From Flammula alnicola (lineage: Eukaryota; Basidiomycota; Agaricomycetes; Agaricales; Strophariaceae): a stretch of DNA of 64,000 bases. The translations under genes were made by a program, and so were the position numbers. The notes beneath the pieces were generated by a model. It saw only the letters and a program-made list of their open reading frames with translations. It searched no databases and had not been told where the DNA came from. Where the stretch lies: the NCBI GenBank assembly GCA_015499995.1, contig JADNRV010000055.1, positions 248,001 through 312,000 of the forward strand, read 5' to 3'. How positions within the stretch are numbered: position 1 is the stretch's first letter; each line of letters starts with the position of its first letter. This document shows positions 32,201 through 44,852 of the stretch, piece after piece.

Positions 32201-33286
32201 CTTCGGAAAGACAGACGGCGTTGACGAGAATCCATTCTTGATGCGAGTCAGTAACACCTAATGTCAAAAATTTTCTCCGGCTAACCGTTGGCATTTAGTG
32301 CCTGAGAGCTGCATCTGATGTTGTTGATGCTGTCGTCAACGATATTTGCCGCCCATCTCAACGTATGCCCGCTTTATTTCCATGTTTACAATCGCATCTA
32401 ACGCTCAATGAATCTACAGTCCACTACTTCCGACATGGTCCGGAAGCTCAAAGTGTCTTCGTCACTTTTGCTTCAGCCTTCTTGGTGAAGGTACCGTGTT
32501 TCCCTTTTTTCATTACCTTCAAAATATTCATAATTGTTATAAAGCTTCTTCAACCCAGATTTGCAGGGTATCTCACTCCAGACACGCGCGTGGAGATCCG
32601 TACCCTGGTCCAAAAAGTCATCGACCTTCTCGGATCGCCTGAGGTGGCTATCGACGACAGGCACGGACCCAACTATATTCTCGCTTCTTGGAAAACTCCT
32701 CGCGAAACCCATGGCCAGGCTAGATCCCTTGTCGCCTGGATCCGCCTCCAACGCCCCTTTACCTCGTATCAGGTCGCGACCTCCCAGATCCTCTCCTGCT
32801 CAGACCCCCGACTCGGCCTCGAGCTCCTTCGACATCCCTACCACAGTGTACAACCACCCCTCGCCCACGTCGTCGCTGTCGCCACCGCCCACAGAAGCTG
32901 CCTTGTCATTCGACAACTTTGCACCAGTCGGGCCTACTGATCCGTTCGCACTGGAAACAGCCGCGACTGTCGCTGCAAACAATGCAGACTCGACAAACCT
33001 CGGCAATATGATGATGGGAGAGTTTTTCCAACCTCCTTTACCTTTTGATGATCACATCGTGCAGAGCTTGCAATCTCTCACGGATCCCAGTGGTTGGCAA
33101 GATATTTCATTGCCTGGTACGTTGCTGCTGGCCTCGAGAATGTTAGAATGCGAAGAACTGACGCATTTCCCTCTAGGTTTCAACTGGATGACACAATTCA
33201 GCAAAATCTTGGTCTCGAACTCGACAACAATCCAGATGTACGATCAGAACATGGATTACCTGACTGGTCCTTCGAATACTAACTAA
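29252..33286 (+). CDS. PriB/PrtT-like Zn2Cys6 transcription factor (frame broken by single-base gaps)
   Basis: A nuclear fungal zinc-cluster factor. The Gln-rich start MSNPYNANQQWNQNQ leads to the cluster ACARCKNLK...VRC...CKRCFNGGHECVIPGR (29990-30130), a coiled-coil REHLLSQIQSQAKEIERL, an acidic stretch and the fungal-specific regulatory domain (ILTRGIISPQEAEKLFKIYF, QLAAGTALISG, SWLYLGLAIRTATDLNLH, NRTRVWMNCLNLDRS), ending YLTGPSNTN. At least nine introns are recognisable. The reading frame breaks about a dozen times, each explained by one missing base in a 2-5 nt run (for example 30036, 30308, 30649, 30663, 30743, 32038, 32077, 32671, 32692), although the residues stay conserved. Regulated targets are unknown; relatives control proteases or fruiting. 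Confidence 0.82.
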
Positions 33287-33661
33287 CGTGATTTGTTTCC
33301 TTCGTACTACACTGGTTTCTCGTTTTTTGGTTGTTCATCTATCTTGCTATGATATGTCTTGTGCCTCAAAATATCCATTTCGCGTGGTAAACCCCAGGCT
33401 GTTTTTGATTTTTGATTGTGATACCCTATGCTTTGATGTACCAGGTGCCAAGTACGTACCTTGTAATATATAGAGATATGTAATCCTAAAGTGCATAACC
33501 ATGTATTTAGGACAGAATCATGGAATTTCCGTGCTTATTTGACACAACACTGACAACAGAGCCACTAAAGGAGTGAAAATCGATAATATAATTCCTAATT
33601 GAACAACAGACATGTATATGTACATCCTTCCATAAACTGGATACTCAACAACGTTCGGGTC
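33287..33661. other. Convergent intergenic region
   Basis: Shared 3' flank of the transcription factor and the first acyl-CoA dehydrogenase. AT-rich, nothing else seen. Confidence 0.5.
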
Positions 33662-36089
33662 TCATAGTCTAGCATCTCTGGGCATCGCCCTCAGCGCTTG
33701 ACGAACTCCAAGGTCAGCGAGAACATCCTCAGCGCCACCAAGCAAAGCGTCGAAAGGAATAGTGCGATGATACTTGGTGAAAAAGTCGGTTAGCAGTCCC
33801 ATGGGACCAAGAAGGAAGCAAAACCCACATGTTCGATGTATCTGCCCATTCCAGTCTGTGTGATTCCACGACCACCGAAGACTTGAACAGCATCCCGTGC
33901 TGTATCCTGGCCACATGCGGTGGAATAACTCTTCAAGAGTGCAATTTGTCTGCGCAGATAAGTGTATCAGTAAGTGGATTAATCTCAGATTTCATTCGAA
34001 AACATACCCGGCGAGTTTACTAGCTTGTTGTTTGTAAGACTACGATAGCTAGTCAGCAAGCTCTCTGAGCTGTTCCGAGGAATAGAAAATACCATATTGC
34101 ACATCTGATATGTGATGTTCTCGAGCCAACTTTGGACACCTATAGTAAACGAAAAATCAGGAACGTTTAAAAAAGGATGGGCGAGTAACACTTACTCTCA
34201 GCTCTCGAGATCATTCCTGCAATCTTAGCGCGGATGACGGCCTGTGCATGTAGGGGCTTTCCAAAGACTTTTCGTTGAGTAGTCCACCTATCCAAGCTTC
34301 ATTAGATTCGGATTCCGTTGTATATGCGAAAAGGTTTACTTCAAGCATTCCTCGACTAAAGACATCCTTAAGCCATTGCCATTGTTTCAGAGAGCAAGGC
34401 AACTCACTGATTCCTCTCTGACTTCTTGCTGACGCGCAGCACATAACCCATCGCTCGTGGTTAAAGTTGCTGCATGGATCCTTGGGTCAGCCCTCTCTCC
34501 TAAGACCCAGTGAGATCTGACATACCTAAGCATCACAAAGATACCTCCGCCTTCTTCGCCAAGGGTGTTTTCAACAGGGACCCTGACATTGTCGAAGGTG
34601 ATGTATGCGGTGCCGGCGGTACTCGAGTAGCTTGTCTTGATTGCCTTCGTCTCGACACCGGGGCCACGCTCCACAAGAATGACAGTGAATCCATCCTCGG
34701 TCTTGCAACCAACGGTGAAATAGTCAGCAAAACTATTCCCATGTTGTCAGGACTTTCATATGAAACATAAGAATGCGGAGGAGACTCACGTTCCATTGGT
34801 AATCCATTTCTTGGCGCCTATTATATTTGTCAATATGCGATTGTGCATATACCCCAACTCTAACTTTCGTACCATTGATGATCCATTCCTTTTCATCTTC
34901 TGATTTTGTAGCAGTGGTTTGCAAGCCCATAACATCACTTCCAGCATGTGCTTCCGAGATAGCCAAGCATATGAACTTCCTTCCTTCCAAAACCTCTGGT
35001 AAAACCTTCGCCTTAATTGCTTCGCTGCCGAAGTTGAGAACTGGGGGAAGACCAATGACCTTTCCGCCCAAAAGACCTGTTTACTGCGTATAAGCTAAAA
35101 GAGGCAAGATGAAAATTTATTCCATACCATCTCCGTAGCCACGCAAACTTGAGCGAGCAAATTCTTGGGTGATGATCAACTGAAGTTCGCAGGACATGAG
35201 ATTATGTGAATAAATATCCAGGATTAAGATATACCTCATGGAAATAATCGAATTCTTCGGGAGTGACGAGACCGTTCATTAAGACACGACCTTTAAGATG
35301 TTTTCCTGGCCCCATACGCATGGCATGCATATTCACTTCACTTAATCGAAGGTAGATGGTAGATGAGTACACCGAGTACAAGTCGTAGAAGTAATACGTA
35401 CGTCATCTTGTCAATAACACTCTGCGACGGACGTTTTCCGTCTGCTTCACGGTCCAGAGCGTCGGGATATACAACCTCATCAAAGAATCGCCGGACTGCC
35501 TTTTGGAACTTTCTGTGGCCCTAAACGAGACGTTAATGGGTTGGCTTTTGAGATAAACCGAAGTTCTTACCTCTGTATAATATGGACTGTGATATCCCTC
35601 GGCGAGCCAGGTTGGTTCACCATATGGGACTTTGCTCAGTTCTCCGGCAATTCGCCCATGGAGGGAAGGCTTCTCCCCTTCGACAAGTCCTATTTTTAAG
35701 CGCTGGTACTGAGGTCTGTCCAAAACTTCATATCGGTGGAGGCTGAAGAATGCTTCCGTAGCATCTTGTCCAGCTGCATTGCAAGTGAGTCGTCAATACA
35801 TAATTTACGAAGTCCCAAACACACCAATTTCAGGGTCCAAAGAACTGACAAACCACCAGGGTGCATCGCTTTGAACCTTGAAAGATCATAGACTGCCGAG
35901 TCAATTATGATCCACTACGAATATACATGAGTCCCTGAGCGAGTATGGAGGAATGGATGACAACCCACTAAATCATCGGGCGTATTGTGCTGTGGAAATA
36001 CTGTTAGAAAGACGAAGGTTCCAGCATCTGAAGGAAGACGTACTTTTCCAACCTCGTCTCTTGGAATCTGCCTGAGCTTTCGAAGCCAT
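33662..36089 (-). CDS. Cytochrome b5-acyl-CoA dehydrogenase, copy 1 (at least one frame break)
   Basis: A flavoprotein that introduces a double bond into acyl-CoA, fused to an N-terminal cytochrome b5 heme domain. The b5 part shows HNTPDDL, VYDLSRFKAMHPGG (heme ligand in HPGG). Then follow RPQYQRLKIGLVEGEKP, WLAEGYHSPYYTE and the dehydrogenase motifs LAISEAHAGSDVMGL, KKWITNGT, ERGPGVETKAIKT and the end GVRQALRAMPRDARL. There are many short introns. The frame breaks after GGLSV at 35839-35841, where one T of a run seems missing, and again near the ATG. It is a paralogue of 41255-43566 in opposite orientation, with the racemase gene and GH79 gene between them. Confidence 0.85.
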
Positions 36090-36322
36090 GCTAACGTATA
36101 ATGGCAAGTAAACAAGGGAAAGCGAAGGAAGGAGACGAGTATTTAATAATCTACGAGTTTCATGTGATACTTACTCAAGTCTCCCTCGAAGGTTTAGCTT
36201 CAACTTGGTCTCACACGCGTTCTTATGGCACGTGTCGAGATCCAAAATTAGTCTCCCTTTCATTTCCTGTGAGGTAGTTTGCATTTTGTAGTACTAGTTT
36301 AAAGTTATGACAGACTATGATA

Positions 36323-37946
36323 CTATGTGACCATAAACCACTTCACAACTTTGAAGCAGGCGCGACTGTTTTCCAAATACACCCTCTTCCCGTAACCGTC
36401 GTACGCGGTCATCCCCAACGCATATTCACGTAGTACTTCGCCTGTGTGACTTCCGGGCTCTATTGTGATATTCTTCGAGTCGGTCGGTTTGCCCATCTTC
36501 CTCACTTGATCCGATACCTGAGGGTGGGTCATGGGGATATGGGTTTGCTGCTTCGCAGCTTCCTGCGGCGTAAGGACTGGGACAGCACATGCGTCCGTAC
36601 CTATCATCAGTAATCAAATGTCTGAGTCTCTGTCCATTATCACGGACATCGTGTGGTTGCCATAAAGTATCAATATCACGCACCATTGTACAGATCTGCC
36701 CAGAAGTCTCGTGATGCGTCAGAAATCCCTTGACAAGGTATTGTCCTAATTTCGGCCACTCGTCAGTCTGGAGTTGAGTTGAAGCATCAGGTTTCCAGCC
36801 GTTAAAGGGATCAAAATCTTTCGGCAAGACTTTGGTGAATGTTTCTATGAACACTTTGAAGAATTGGGGTTCCAGACAGCCAACGGACATCCACCCTCCG
36901 TCTTTACAGGTATATGTGTTATAGAATGGCGACCCTCCGTCCAAGAGGTTCGTCCCCTTGGGCCCCCAAGCATCCCGGAGCCAAGGTAGCTTTGAATCAG
37001 AGGGAACGAAGAGATATAGCGAGTCCCAGAAACCTATCAAACATAGAGCTCAATAAGGTCCAAGGACGCGACAATAAAATAAATATCTTACCATGTCAGT
37101 GTTGACCACTTGACCACGTCCGGTCCTACCTCTTTCCATTAGCGCTAGCAGGATTCCAACCGCACACATAACACCTCCACCTGCAAAGTCAGCTGCGATG
37201 TTCAAAGGAAATGTGGGCTTATCAGCGCCAGGAAGCATCTACATTTGAAAACTTCAAACTTCGTCCAATATATGCACAAGTGTAGCACTTACGGCCAGCA
37301 CACCACTAAGGGCTAGATAGTTAATATCATGTCCTGAGACGCGTCGGTTCAGGACTAAGCAGCGTCGGGGCAATTGAATTCAAAGCATACCGGCCATGTC
37401 CTTATAGGGACCTAATCAAAGCCATGAATACTCCAGAAACAGAGAGAGAAATCATATTAAAGACCTATTCTTGGGAATCTATAGGAGCTAAATCAGTTTT
37501 CTCGGAGTGCTGCAACATAGCGAACATATTCACCCGACGATCCTTGCATAAATGAGTTTCTCGTTCAACCCCTTCCGCCTCCCATCTGAGCCATCTCCCA
37601 AAAATAGCTCGGGCCCAAGACCAAGCCGTTCCAATACCCCAGGTCTGAACGGATCAATAAGGACATCTGCTGAGGAAATCATCTCCTCTAGCAGCTTCCT
37701 TCCGCTGGGTAGCTTTGAATCAATGACGATAGAGCGCTTGCCGCGACAAAGAACATCGCTTGAGGTGGCAGAAGGACGGTCGATGCGGGTCACAGAAGCT
37801 CCATTGTCCGCTAGAATCAGCCCCGCGAAGGGGCCTGGCGCGAGACCGGCAAACTGAAATAAGGTCATGAATATTTCGCTTTCGCGGGCTTGTATGATAG
37901 TTTATAGTGGACACACCTCGATAACCTTCAGTCCTGCGAGAGCCAT
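36323..37946 (-). CDS. AMACR: Alpha-methylacyl-CoA racemase-like CoA transferase (family III)
   Basis: Family III CoA transferases and AMACR act on acyl-CoA thioesters; AMACR inverts 2-methyl groups so that branched chains can enter beta-oxidation, in peroxisomes or mitochondria. The start [21 protein letters not shown] (exon 37946-37917, intron, exon from 37853) is typical. Then come [89 protein letters not shown] and [16 protein letters not shown]. Several very short exons are needed (14 and 24 nt). The frame breaks at a G run near 36956 and a T run near 36723, each one base short. It lies head-to-tail with the acyl-CoA dehydrogenase copy 1. Confidence 0.85.
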
Positions 37947-38572
37947 TGCGGTGGGTGAACAACGACGAAGAGCATGATTTCTGACATGGAGCGGGTTATT
38001 TCAAGCCCGGTTCAGATGTTAGGTTCTGTTTGAACACTTTGTTGGACGCATGACCTGGGAACAATTGTCAGAGGCGTTCAGGAGAGGATCGAGACTCGCG
38101 GTCGCTGTATATGGATAGATACTGGGATTGTGAAGTTCTGAAGATCACATACCATGTAGGATGGATGCGTTCGCGTTGGGGCGGTGCGGAAAGTCGCTGT
38201 CGCATGCTGGCTGGACGTATGTAACAGCGCACGCGGTGGTCTTTCAAACAACCTTTCAAACTTCATATTGAAAGAAACGTCGGCCCGAGCTCACCGTGAC
38301 AGCCTCACACCAACTTTGTGGTCTTGTGATCGTTCTACCTCAGTTTTGCCGCATCCATGACCTTCGACTACACTTACCTCCTGCTTTCTCCTGATCATTA
38401 GACATGTCTTCTCCAACTTCTGCAGTTCTTTTGCGCACATTGCCACGCGTATATGAAGTTCACGGCCCGTTCGTCAGTCATTGGCAATTCTATCTTCGAA
38501 CTGATATTTCGCGTGTATCAAAGAGTATGAAAGGAAGATGGAGCAATAGACGTGGGTCTCTGGATCCAAAAC
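37947..38572. promoter_or_regulatory. Divergent promoter region (racemase / GH79)
   Basis: 626 bp between two divergent start codons; it must contain both promoters. No specific binding site could be assigned. Confidence 0.45.
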
Positions 38573-40762
38573 ATGGGCATTTTCATTTTATTCTGCGCGG
38601 TAGCCACCCAATTCCACTTCGCCTCTGCATCTTTGTCCCATCTGAAACTCCAAGGACCACCGACGCTTCCACCCGACGCTTCATCCCCACTCAACCCAGC
38701 TCTAGCCAGCTTCAGCATTGAAACCGCGTTCTTTGCGGAATTCTTCGGCAATGTGACCTCTCCCAATCAGCTTTCTCTTAACCTCTTGGAGAACCTGAAA
38801 GCTCGAACGGGCATACCTCCAGAAATCAGGATCGGTGGCATAACGGCAGACTCAACGTATTGGGACACTACGCAGCAGGTTGCGCTGTCCAACTTCATCG
38901 ATAGCACTGGTGCTTTGCATAATACAACTCTTGGACCCGCATTCTGGAAGTCTGTGGGTCTGCCGAAAGGCACGAAAATTATTATGACTCTGGTGAGTCT
39001 GTCGAGCCACGTTTTTGCCAAGTTGGTTCTGACAAATTTCCCTGTCCGTGAAACTATCAGGATCTACACGACCTGAACTATGCAGGCGCTTTGAGCATGG
39101 CAAAAGCTACAGTGGAAGGTCTTGGTCCTGGACAGTTGGCCGCTTTCGAGAGTGCGTTCAAAGATAGATCCCACCTTAATCCGTTTATTAACTCAGAACA
39201 CTATGTAGTCGGCAATGAACCTGACCACTACCTCTCATTCACACCCCAGAATTACACTGGATTTGGGCGGTGGGTATAAGAGAGTCCACTGGATCTGTAT
39301 TCCACTAAGTCAGCTTTTGGCCAGCTCTGGGCTAAGAATATCTCCAATGCATTGGGCTTACAATTGCCAGAATTTCAAATAGGCGTAACCGTCGAGGATC
39401 CTATTTGGCCTTATAACACTCCTGGGGCAGCCTCGGCTCTTGATTGTGTTAGCGCTCTTGCAGCGGGCTCGGATAAAGACCATGTTGTGAAATCGTGCAG
39501 TGAACACACATATCAGTACAGTGTAGGTTCTTTTGTCTTCTCGCCGGATGCTAGTCTGATTTCCGTTAAAGGTTTGTGACCCAGTTAGAACCGCTGTTGC
39601 AACGCTGCCGAACCTGGTGAGTATGCTCTCTTCGTGCAACGCTATAAACATCCCATAACTAAACATCGTCCAATTGAAACAGGTCAATCATACTCGCTTA
39701 GCTGAGTGTGTATCCTTCTTCCTGTAGTGACATTATTCGTTCAATTGATTGATTGAATCCGTTTAGATATCTTGACCTTTGGCAGCCTCGCATAAAATCT
39801 GTCAGACAACAACTCGGTGATGATGCATTCGTCATAGGTGTGGAAGATCAAACGATTCTGCCGTTATAAGCTTTGCTTAACATCTGACAGGAGAGTACAA
39901 CTCCGTATCATGCTCTGGAAGGACGGTGTTAGCAACACTTTCGGTCAGGCCCTCTGGCTGGTTAGTTGGTTAACGTTGTCAATGTCTCCGCATAAAAGTG
40001 CTTATGTTTGCTTGATTTTCCAGTTAGACACCACCTTATATGCTGCTTCTTTGAATGTATCAAGGTTGGTGTGATGCAGATCGGCTGGATATATCAAGCG
40101 CTAAGTCCGGTTGTTAGACTTTACATGCATCAAGGCGGCCCTCTTGCTCTCCAGAGTAGCACGCAGCTGAATCACGGGGGTAAGGTCTTGACAAATTTTC
40201 CAGTGACTTTTATTAATTCTTCTCCAGGACTGAGTTTATATGATATGTGGTATCCCGTTCAAAACCAGAATGGAGGAATTCAAGTGTTTCCGTCCTATGC
40301 GACCTATCTCTTCATCGCAGAAACTCTCGGAGAGTCCAGGGACTTACGAATCGCCAACTTATACCCTGGACGTCAAGCAAACGGATCGAGTATCACCACT
40401 GCTTTAGGAGACGCCTCTGCAGGTCAACTGGTTGCATATGGTTTCTGGGATGCTGATCAACCAACGGCGCACTCTTTCCCTACAAAGCTTGCATTGTTGA
40501 ATCTGGAGATATTCAATCAGACGAATACTGGTTCTAGGCCGACGGCTGAATTCGATATTTCAGCTTTCCGTCAGGACAGGGCAGGCCTATTACTCTCCGG
40601 AGGCTGCAGGCCCCAGGCGCTGATGTGAAGTCCTCGAACCTCACGACTTGGGCCGGCCAAACCTTTTCCACTGGTCTAGCTGCGGGTAAATTGGCGGAGG
40701 AGAAACAACTTGGTAATACCATCTCCGTGCAGGCTTCTGAAGCTGTTTTAGTCTTTTTGTGA
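38573..40762 (+). CDS. Secreted GH79-like glycoside hydrolase (beta-glucuronidase family)
   Basis: Starts at ATG 38573 with a signal peptide (MGIFILFCAVATQFHFASA). It shows SFSIETAFFAEFFGN, ARTGIPPEIRIGGITADSTYWD and the acid/base motif GNEPDHYLSF; later NTFGQALWL, YMHQGGPLALQSSTQ, MWYPVQNQNGG, VFPSYATYLFIAETLG, YPGRQANGSSITTALGDASAGQ and a C-terminal beta domain ending EAVLVFL. GH79 enzymes release glucuronic or 4-O-methylglucuronic acid from arabinogalactan proteins or related glycans outside the cell. At least six introns. The frame breaks near 40580 at a G run (one base short). One intron (about 39277-39312) looks unusually short, so the model there is provisional. Confidence 0.82.
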
Positions 40763-41254
40763 AGAGGCGGCAATGTATATTTCAATTACATTATCCTGAA
40801 AATGTGGGGGTGGCGCCCCTCGTCCAATCAGCGTCCTCTTAATTGGGAGCGTCGCCCCGGAGTCAGGAACCAGAGTGTCGCTGACTGATACCGAGGTCTC
40901 CAAGTTGCCCGATGAACTTGGGTCTGTTTGGACTCGACATTGAAATCGACAAGGGCCAATCTTACGGCCTGGAAACTGTCTTATTATACCTTTTTACATG
41001 GCCTCGTTAAATACGAATCGTATCCTCCATGGATTCTCTAAGGCGAACTACAAAATATATCGTCTGACCCAAGTATATGCGCCGAGACGCCAGTAGACAT
41101 GTGAATATTGCAGGATAAGTATTGCTACCCGGCTCTCGGCACGCTGAGCAGCCCAAGAGCAGCCAGTGCAACCCAGATGAAGATACTTATAACTTAGCAG
41201 TTTGGTGTTTACCTCTTCCACCTAACCTCCACTTCACGACCCCACACTAGAATC
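40763..41254. other. Intergenic
   Basis: 3' flank of the GH79 gene and promoter of dehydrogenase copy 2. No gene supported. Confidence 0.5.
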
Positions 41255-43566
41255 ATGAGCACGAAACAGTTCTCAATCGAGGAAGTCAGCAAACACAACA
41301 AGGAGGGTGACCTCGTAAGTTTATTGCTTCGTCTATAGAAACAGAGTCGGCGCTTATGTTTAATGGGCCAATGGTAGTGGGTCATCGTCGACACCAAGGT
41401 GTATGACCTCTCTAAATTCGCGGGGATGCACCCCGGTGGCCTGTCTGTTCTGTTAGATGAGGAAATTGGTTGGTTGCAGAGTCTGAAGTAAGTATGCAGC
41501 GCTGAAGAAGTTGCGTCTGTCTGTTTAGCTGGCAAGGACGCGACCGAAGCTTTCTTCAGTCTTCACCGCTATGAAATCCTCCAGAGGCCTCAATACAAGC
41601 GCCTTCAGATTGGTTCTATCACTGGGAAAGAGGAGCAAATCCACCCCCGCCCTATCGGAGGATTGAGCAAGGTGCCATACGCGGAGGCTACCTGGCTCAC
41701 TCCGGGTTACTACAGCCCATACTACACGGATGTGGGTGCATTTCTTTTCCCTCTAGCTGCGTGTTCTGACTTCATCTCAGAACCATCTCAAATTCCAACT
41801 TGCTTACCGCAAGTTCGTCGAGGAGGTCATCGTCCCCGATGGCCAGGCTCGCGAAGATGACGGCAAGAGGCCTTCCCAGAGCGTGTTCCTCGAGATGGCC
41901 AAGCTTGGCATTATCGCTATGCGTCTGGGACCTGGTCCTCATCTGAAGGGACGAGTGCTGATGGGCGGTATTGTCAAACCCGAGGAAGTAAGTCCATCCT
42001 TTTTACCACACAATGCACGCATTTAAACGCGTCATATATAGTTCGACTACTTCCATGAGCTCATCATGGGGCAGGAAATGTCCAGAGCCCATGCTCGTGG
42101 ATACAATGATGGTTTGGGTGGAGGAACTTATATCGGTATGTTCAGTGATCACTGTGCTTTGTTTCCTCACCAAACCTAATTCTAGGTCTTCCACCTATTA
42201 TCAACTTCGGCAAACCTGCTTTGCGCGCTAAGATTGTTGAAGAAGTATTTTCTGGAAGGAAATTATGTGCCTTGGCTATCACGGAAGCCTTTGCAGGTAG
42301 TGATGTTGCTGGACTCAAGTGCCATGCCAAGAAGGTCGATGGCGGTTATAGGGTTACTGGAACGTGCGTAAACGTGTAAATGTGTCAATCTGTACTGACT
42401 GTTTATACAGAAAGGTTCATACCGCCATTGCTCTTTTTTTCTGATGGTAAACTAATTATTTATGCAGAAATGGATCACCAACGGAACGTTCGCTGATTAT
42501 TTCACTGTCGGATGCCGCACCGATCAAGGAGGACTCAGTGTTTTGGTGATTGAACGCGGACCTGGCGTTGAGACGAAACAAATCAAAACGCCCTACTCTA
42601 CCACCGCCGGTACAGCCTATATTACCTTTGAAGACGTCTTTGTACCAGATGAGAACTTGCTCGGCGAGGAGAACAAGGGTTTGCAAGTGATTCTCAGTAA
42701 CTTCAACCATGAACGGTTTGTGACTTTTTCCGTCAGATTTGAATTTCGCTCATACTTCTATACAGATGGGGAATGACGACCGCCAGCATCAGTGCACAGA
42801 GGTTGATTGTTGAGGAATGCTTGAAGTGAGTCGATTTACCATTGAAACCTCTGCTGGCTAACTTATGTTTAAAGATGGGTTTCCCAACGCAAAGTCTTCG
42901 GCAAGCCTCTCCACTCACAGGCCGTTATTCGGTCCAAACTTGCTGCAATGATTTCACGCGTTGAAAGCGCCCAAAATTGGCTTGAGAGTGTTACCTATCA
43001 AATGAACCATATGAAGTACAAAGAGCAAGCCGACTACCTCGCTGGGTGTGTTTTACAGCTCTGCTACTTGATTGTGCACGCTCATCTCTTCCTAATCATC
43101 TTCACGCCAGTCCTATCGCCCTTCTCAAAAAATATGCCACTGAGACCGCTCAAGAGACTGCTCGTGACGCCGTGCAGGTATGCAAGTTATCGACCTTTCT
43201 CAGTTGACAATACTGATCGTTGTCGCCAGATATTCGGAGGACGTGGAATCACCAAGACAGGTAAATAATGGTCTGCCTCGTTTGGTGTACTGTGCTCATT
43301 TTTGTCCTTTAAGGAATGGGTCGCTTCATTGAACATTACCACCGCACCGTTCCATTTGATGCGTAAGTCGCATGGTTTCGCCTCTTTATTTCATTTAATG
43401 ACGGTAACTTTTACGTGTCGCAGTGTGTTGGGTGGAGGTAACCACATTTGCGATTCTTCTCCACAACTGCATACTGACCATCTTTTCTTGTACAGCTGAG
43501 GACGTACTTGGCGATCTTGGCGTCCGACAGGCCCTCCGCAAAATGCCAAAGGATGCCCGGCTATAG
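41255..43566 (+). CDS. Cytochrome b5-acyl-CoA dehydrogenase, copy 2 (intact)
   Basis: Fifteen exons stay in frame over 1,548 nt (515 aa), starting 41255-41314, 41378-41468, 41529-41731, 41781-41987, 42042-42135, 42186-42363, 42411-42414, 42468-42715 and ending 43496-43566. The cytochrome b5 domain (MSTKQFSIEEVSKHNKEGDL, VYDLSKFAGMHPGG) precedes the dehydrogenase: LAITEAFAGSDVAGL, KKWITNGTFADYFTV, IERGPGVETKQIKTPYS, IFGGRGITKTGMGRFIEHY, ALRKMPKDARL. It oxidises acyl-CoA with FAD; the fused b5 may pass on electrons. Exon 7 is only 4 nt (AAAG) and exon 14 is 14 nt. It is clearly a paralogue of 33662-36089. Proximity to the racemase suggests branched acyl-CoA degradation; substrate not shown. Confidence 0.92.
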
Positions 43567-43783
43567 CGCCAAAGGCCCGAATATGGGAGCACTGCTATCA
43601 GACGACTTGGCCTGCTTAAACATAACAGACCTTAGTATACACTCATTCTTGTCTTACTTATGCCACGAATCACTCGGTCGCGAAAACCATACTGCTATTC
43701 AATAATACGCAGATTTATTGCCTACGTCGACATCGTACATGATTCCTTGTGCTTTGGGTATCAGAAAGAGGCGATTCCATGGC

Positions 43784-44852
43784 TTATGCTGAACGACAGC
43801 GGCGAGTTAGGTATGATAGGAGCTGAGATGGGAAGCTTGCGGACATCAAGTCGGCTACCATCCTGAAAAAAGTTAATGTGTGAGGAATCAATGTCACGAC
43901 TTCGTACCTTCCAAAAACTGTCGTTCCGTTCACATTTAAGTCTGAAATAGAGATTATTCAAATGTTGGCCAATTATATGCGACGATTTTCGCCTTACGGG
44001 TATTGTCATCTGGAAGCCTGTTCAGCCTATGAGCAGCATCTGGTCCGATGGCCACAACCTAGAACAACGACATTAGCTTTGTCGACAATTTCAGGTAATC
44101 ATCATCTGACATATTTTATAGATGCTGCGTGTAAATCCAGAAGATGAGTTTTTTGTTGTTGAGAAATGAGAATAGTCTCTGAGCATAGAAGAAAGTTCGG
44201 TTAATTGGAAGGCTTCCAAAACCCGTAATGGTGTGCGGACCGTTTGCCCATGGACCGAGCGCATCATCAATGGTGCCATTGGAATTAAATGATCTCCTTG
44301 TAAGACTAGTAACCAAAACAGGCTCTCCTCCAAGGGCGCGTACTTGCTGAACCATGACCGGCGTTAAATTCGCACCCATGGATTCTGGAGGAGCGATTTT
44401 CATATCGTTGTGCCCGAATTGGATGGTAACTAAGGTCCTTCGACCTTTGCCACCTCGCCTTTGATAGTGCGAGAGAAATATTCCAGAATCTACAGGCCAT
44501 TTGTCTGAAGGTTGACGGAAAACATAGATCATAATCCTACCCGTCAGCCACGAATGACCCTGTGGTGGCTCCGTCATGTGCTGTATTGATGCAAGGCGTC
44601 CCGTGGCCAAGGAGGCGATGTTCCCAGTGATCTTGGAACCACAAAAGCCATTTCCCCAACCGCCGCTGTTTGGAGCGGTGCTGTTGCGTGGGTCACATGT
44701 TAGTATGTCGAAGTACTTATATGCGTGGGGAAATCATACCCGTTGGCGGTGGTACTGTCTCCAACGAGAACAAAAGATGTCGGACGAGTAGCTGACAATG
44801 CAAAGCTAGCGACAGATACCACAAGAAAAGCGAGGTTTCCGGCTGAGCGCAT
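43784..44852 (-). CDS. Secreted SGNH hydrolase, rhamnogalacturonan-acetylesterase-like
   Basis: Begins with a signal peptide (MRSAGNLAFLVVSVASFALS). Block I is FVLVGDSTTANG with the nucleophile Ser. Later come NSGGWGNGFCG, VTIQFGHNDMK (block III, Asn) and the C-terminal GPDAAHRLNRLPDDNTHLN (Asp-x-x-His catalytic pair), then GTTVFGRMVADLM. This order is that of rhamnogalacturonan acetylesterases, which remove acetyl groups from pectin. Introns include 44790-44727, about 44206-44162, and a tiny C-terminal exon; the stop is at 43784. The frame breaks at a G run near 44600 and about twice near 44430-44500, all by missing bases. Convergent with dehydrogenase copy 2. Confidence 0.8.

Noticed and set aside
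29252..33286. Calling the zinc-cluster factor a pseudogene
   Set aside because: All breaks are single missing bases in runs while splice sites and residues are conserved, and unrelated neighbours show the same defect; sequence error is simpler.
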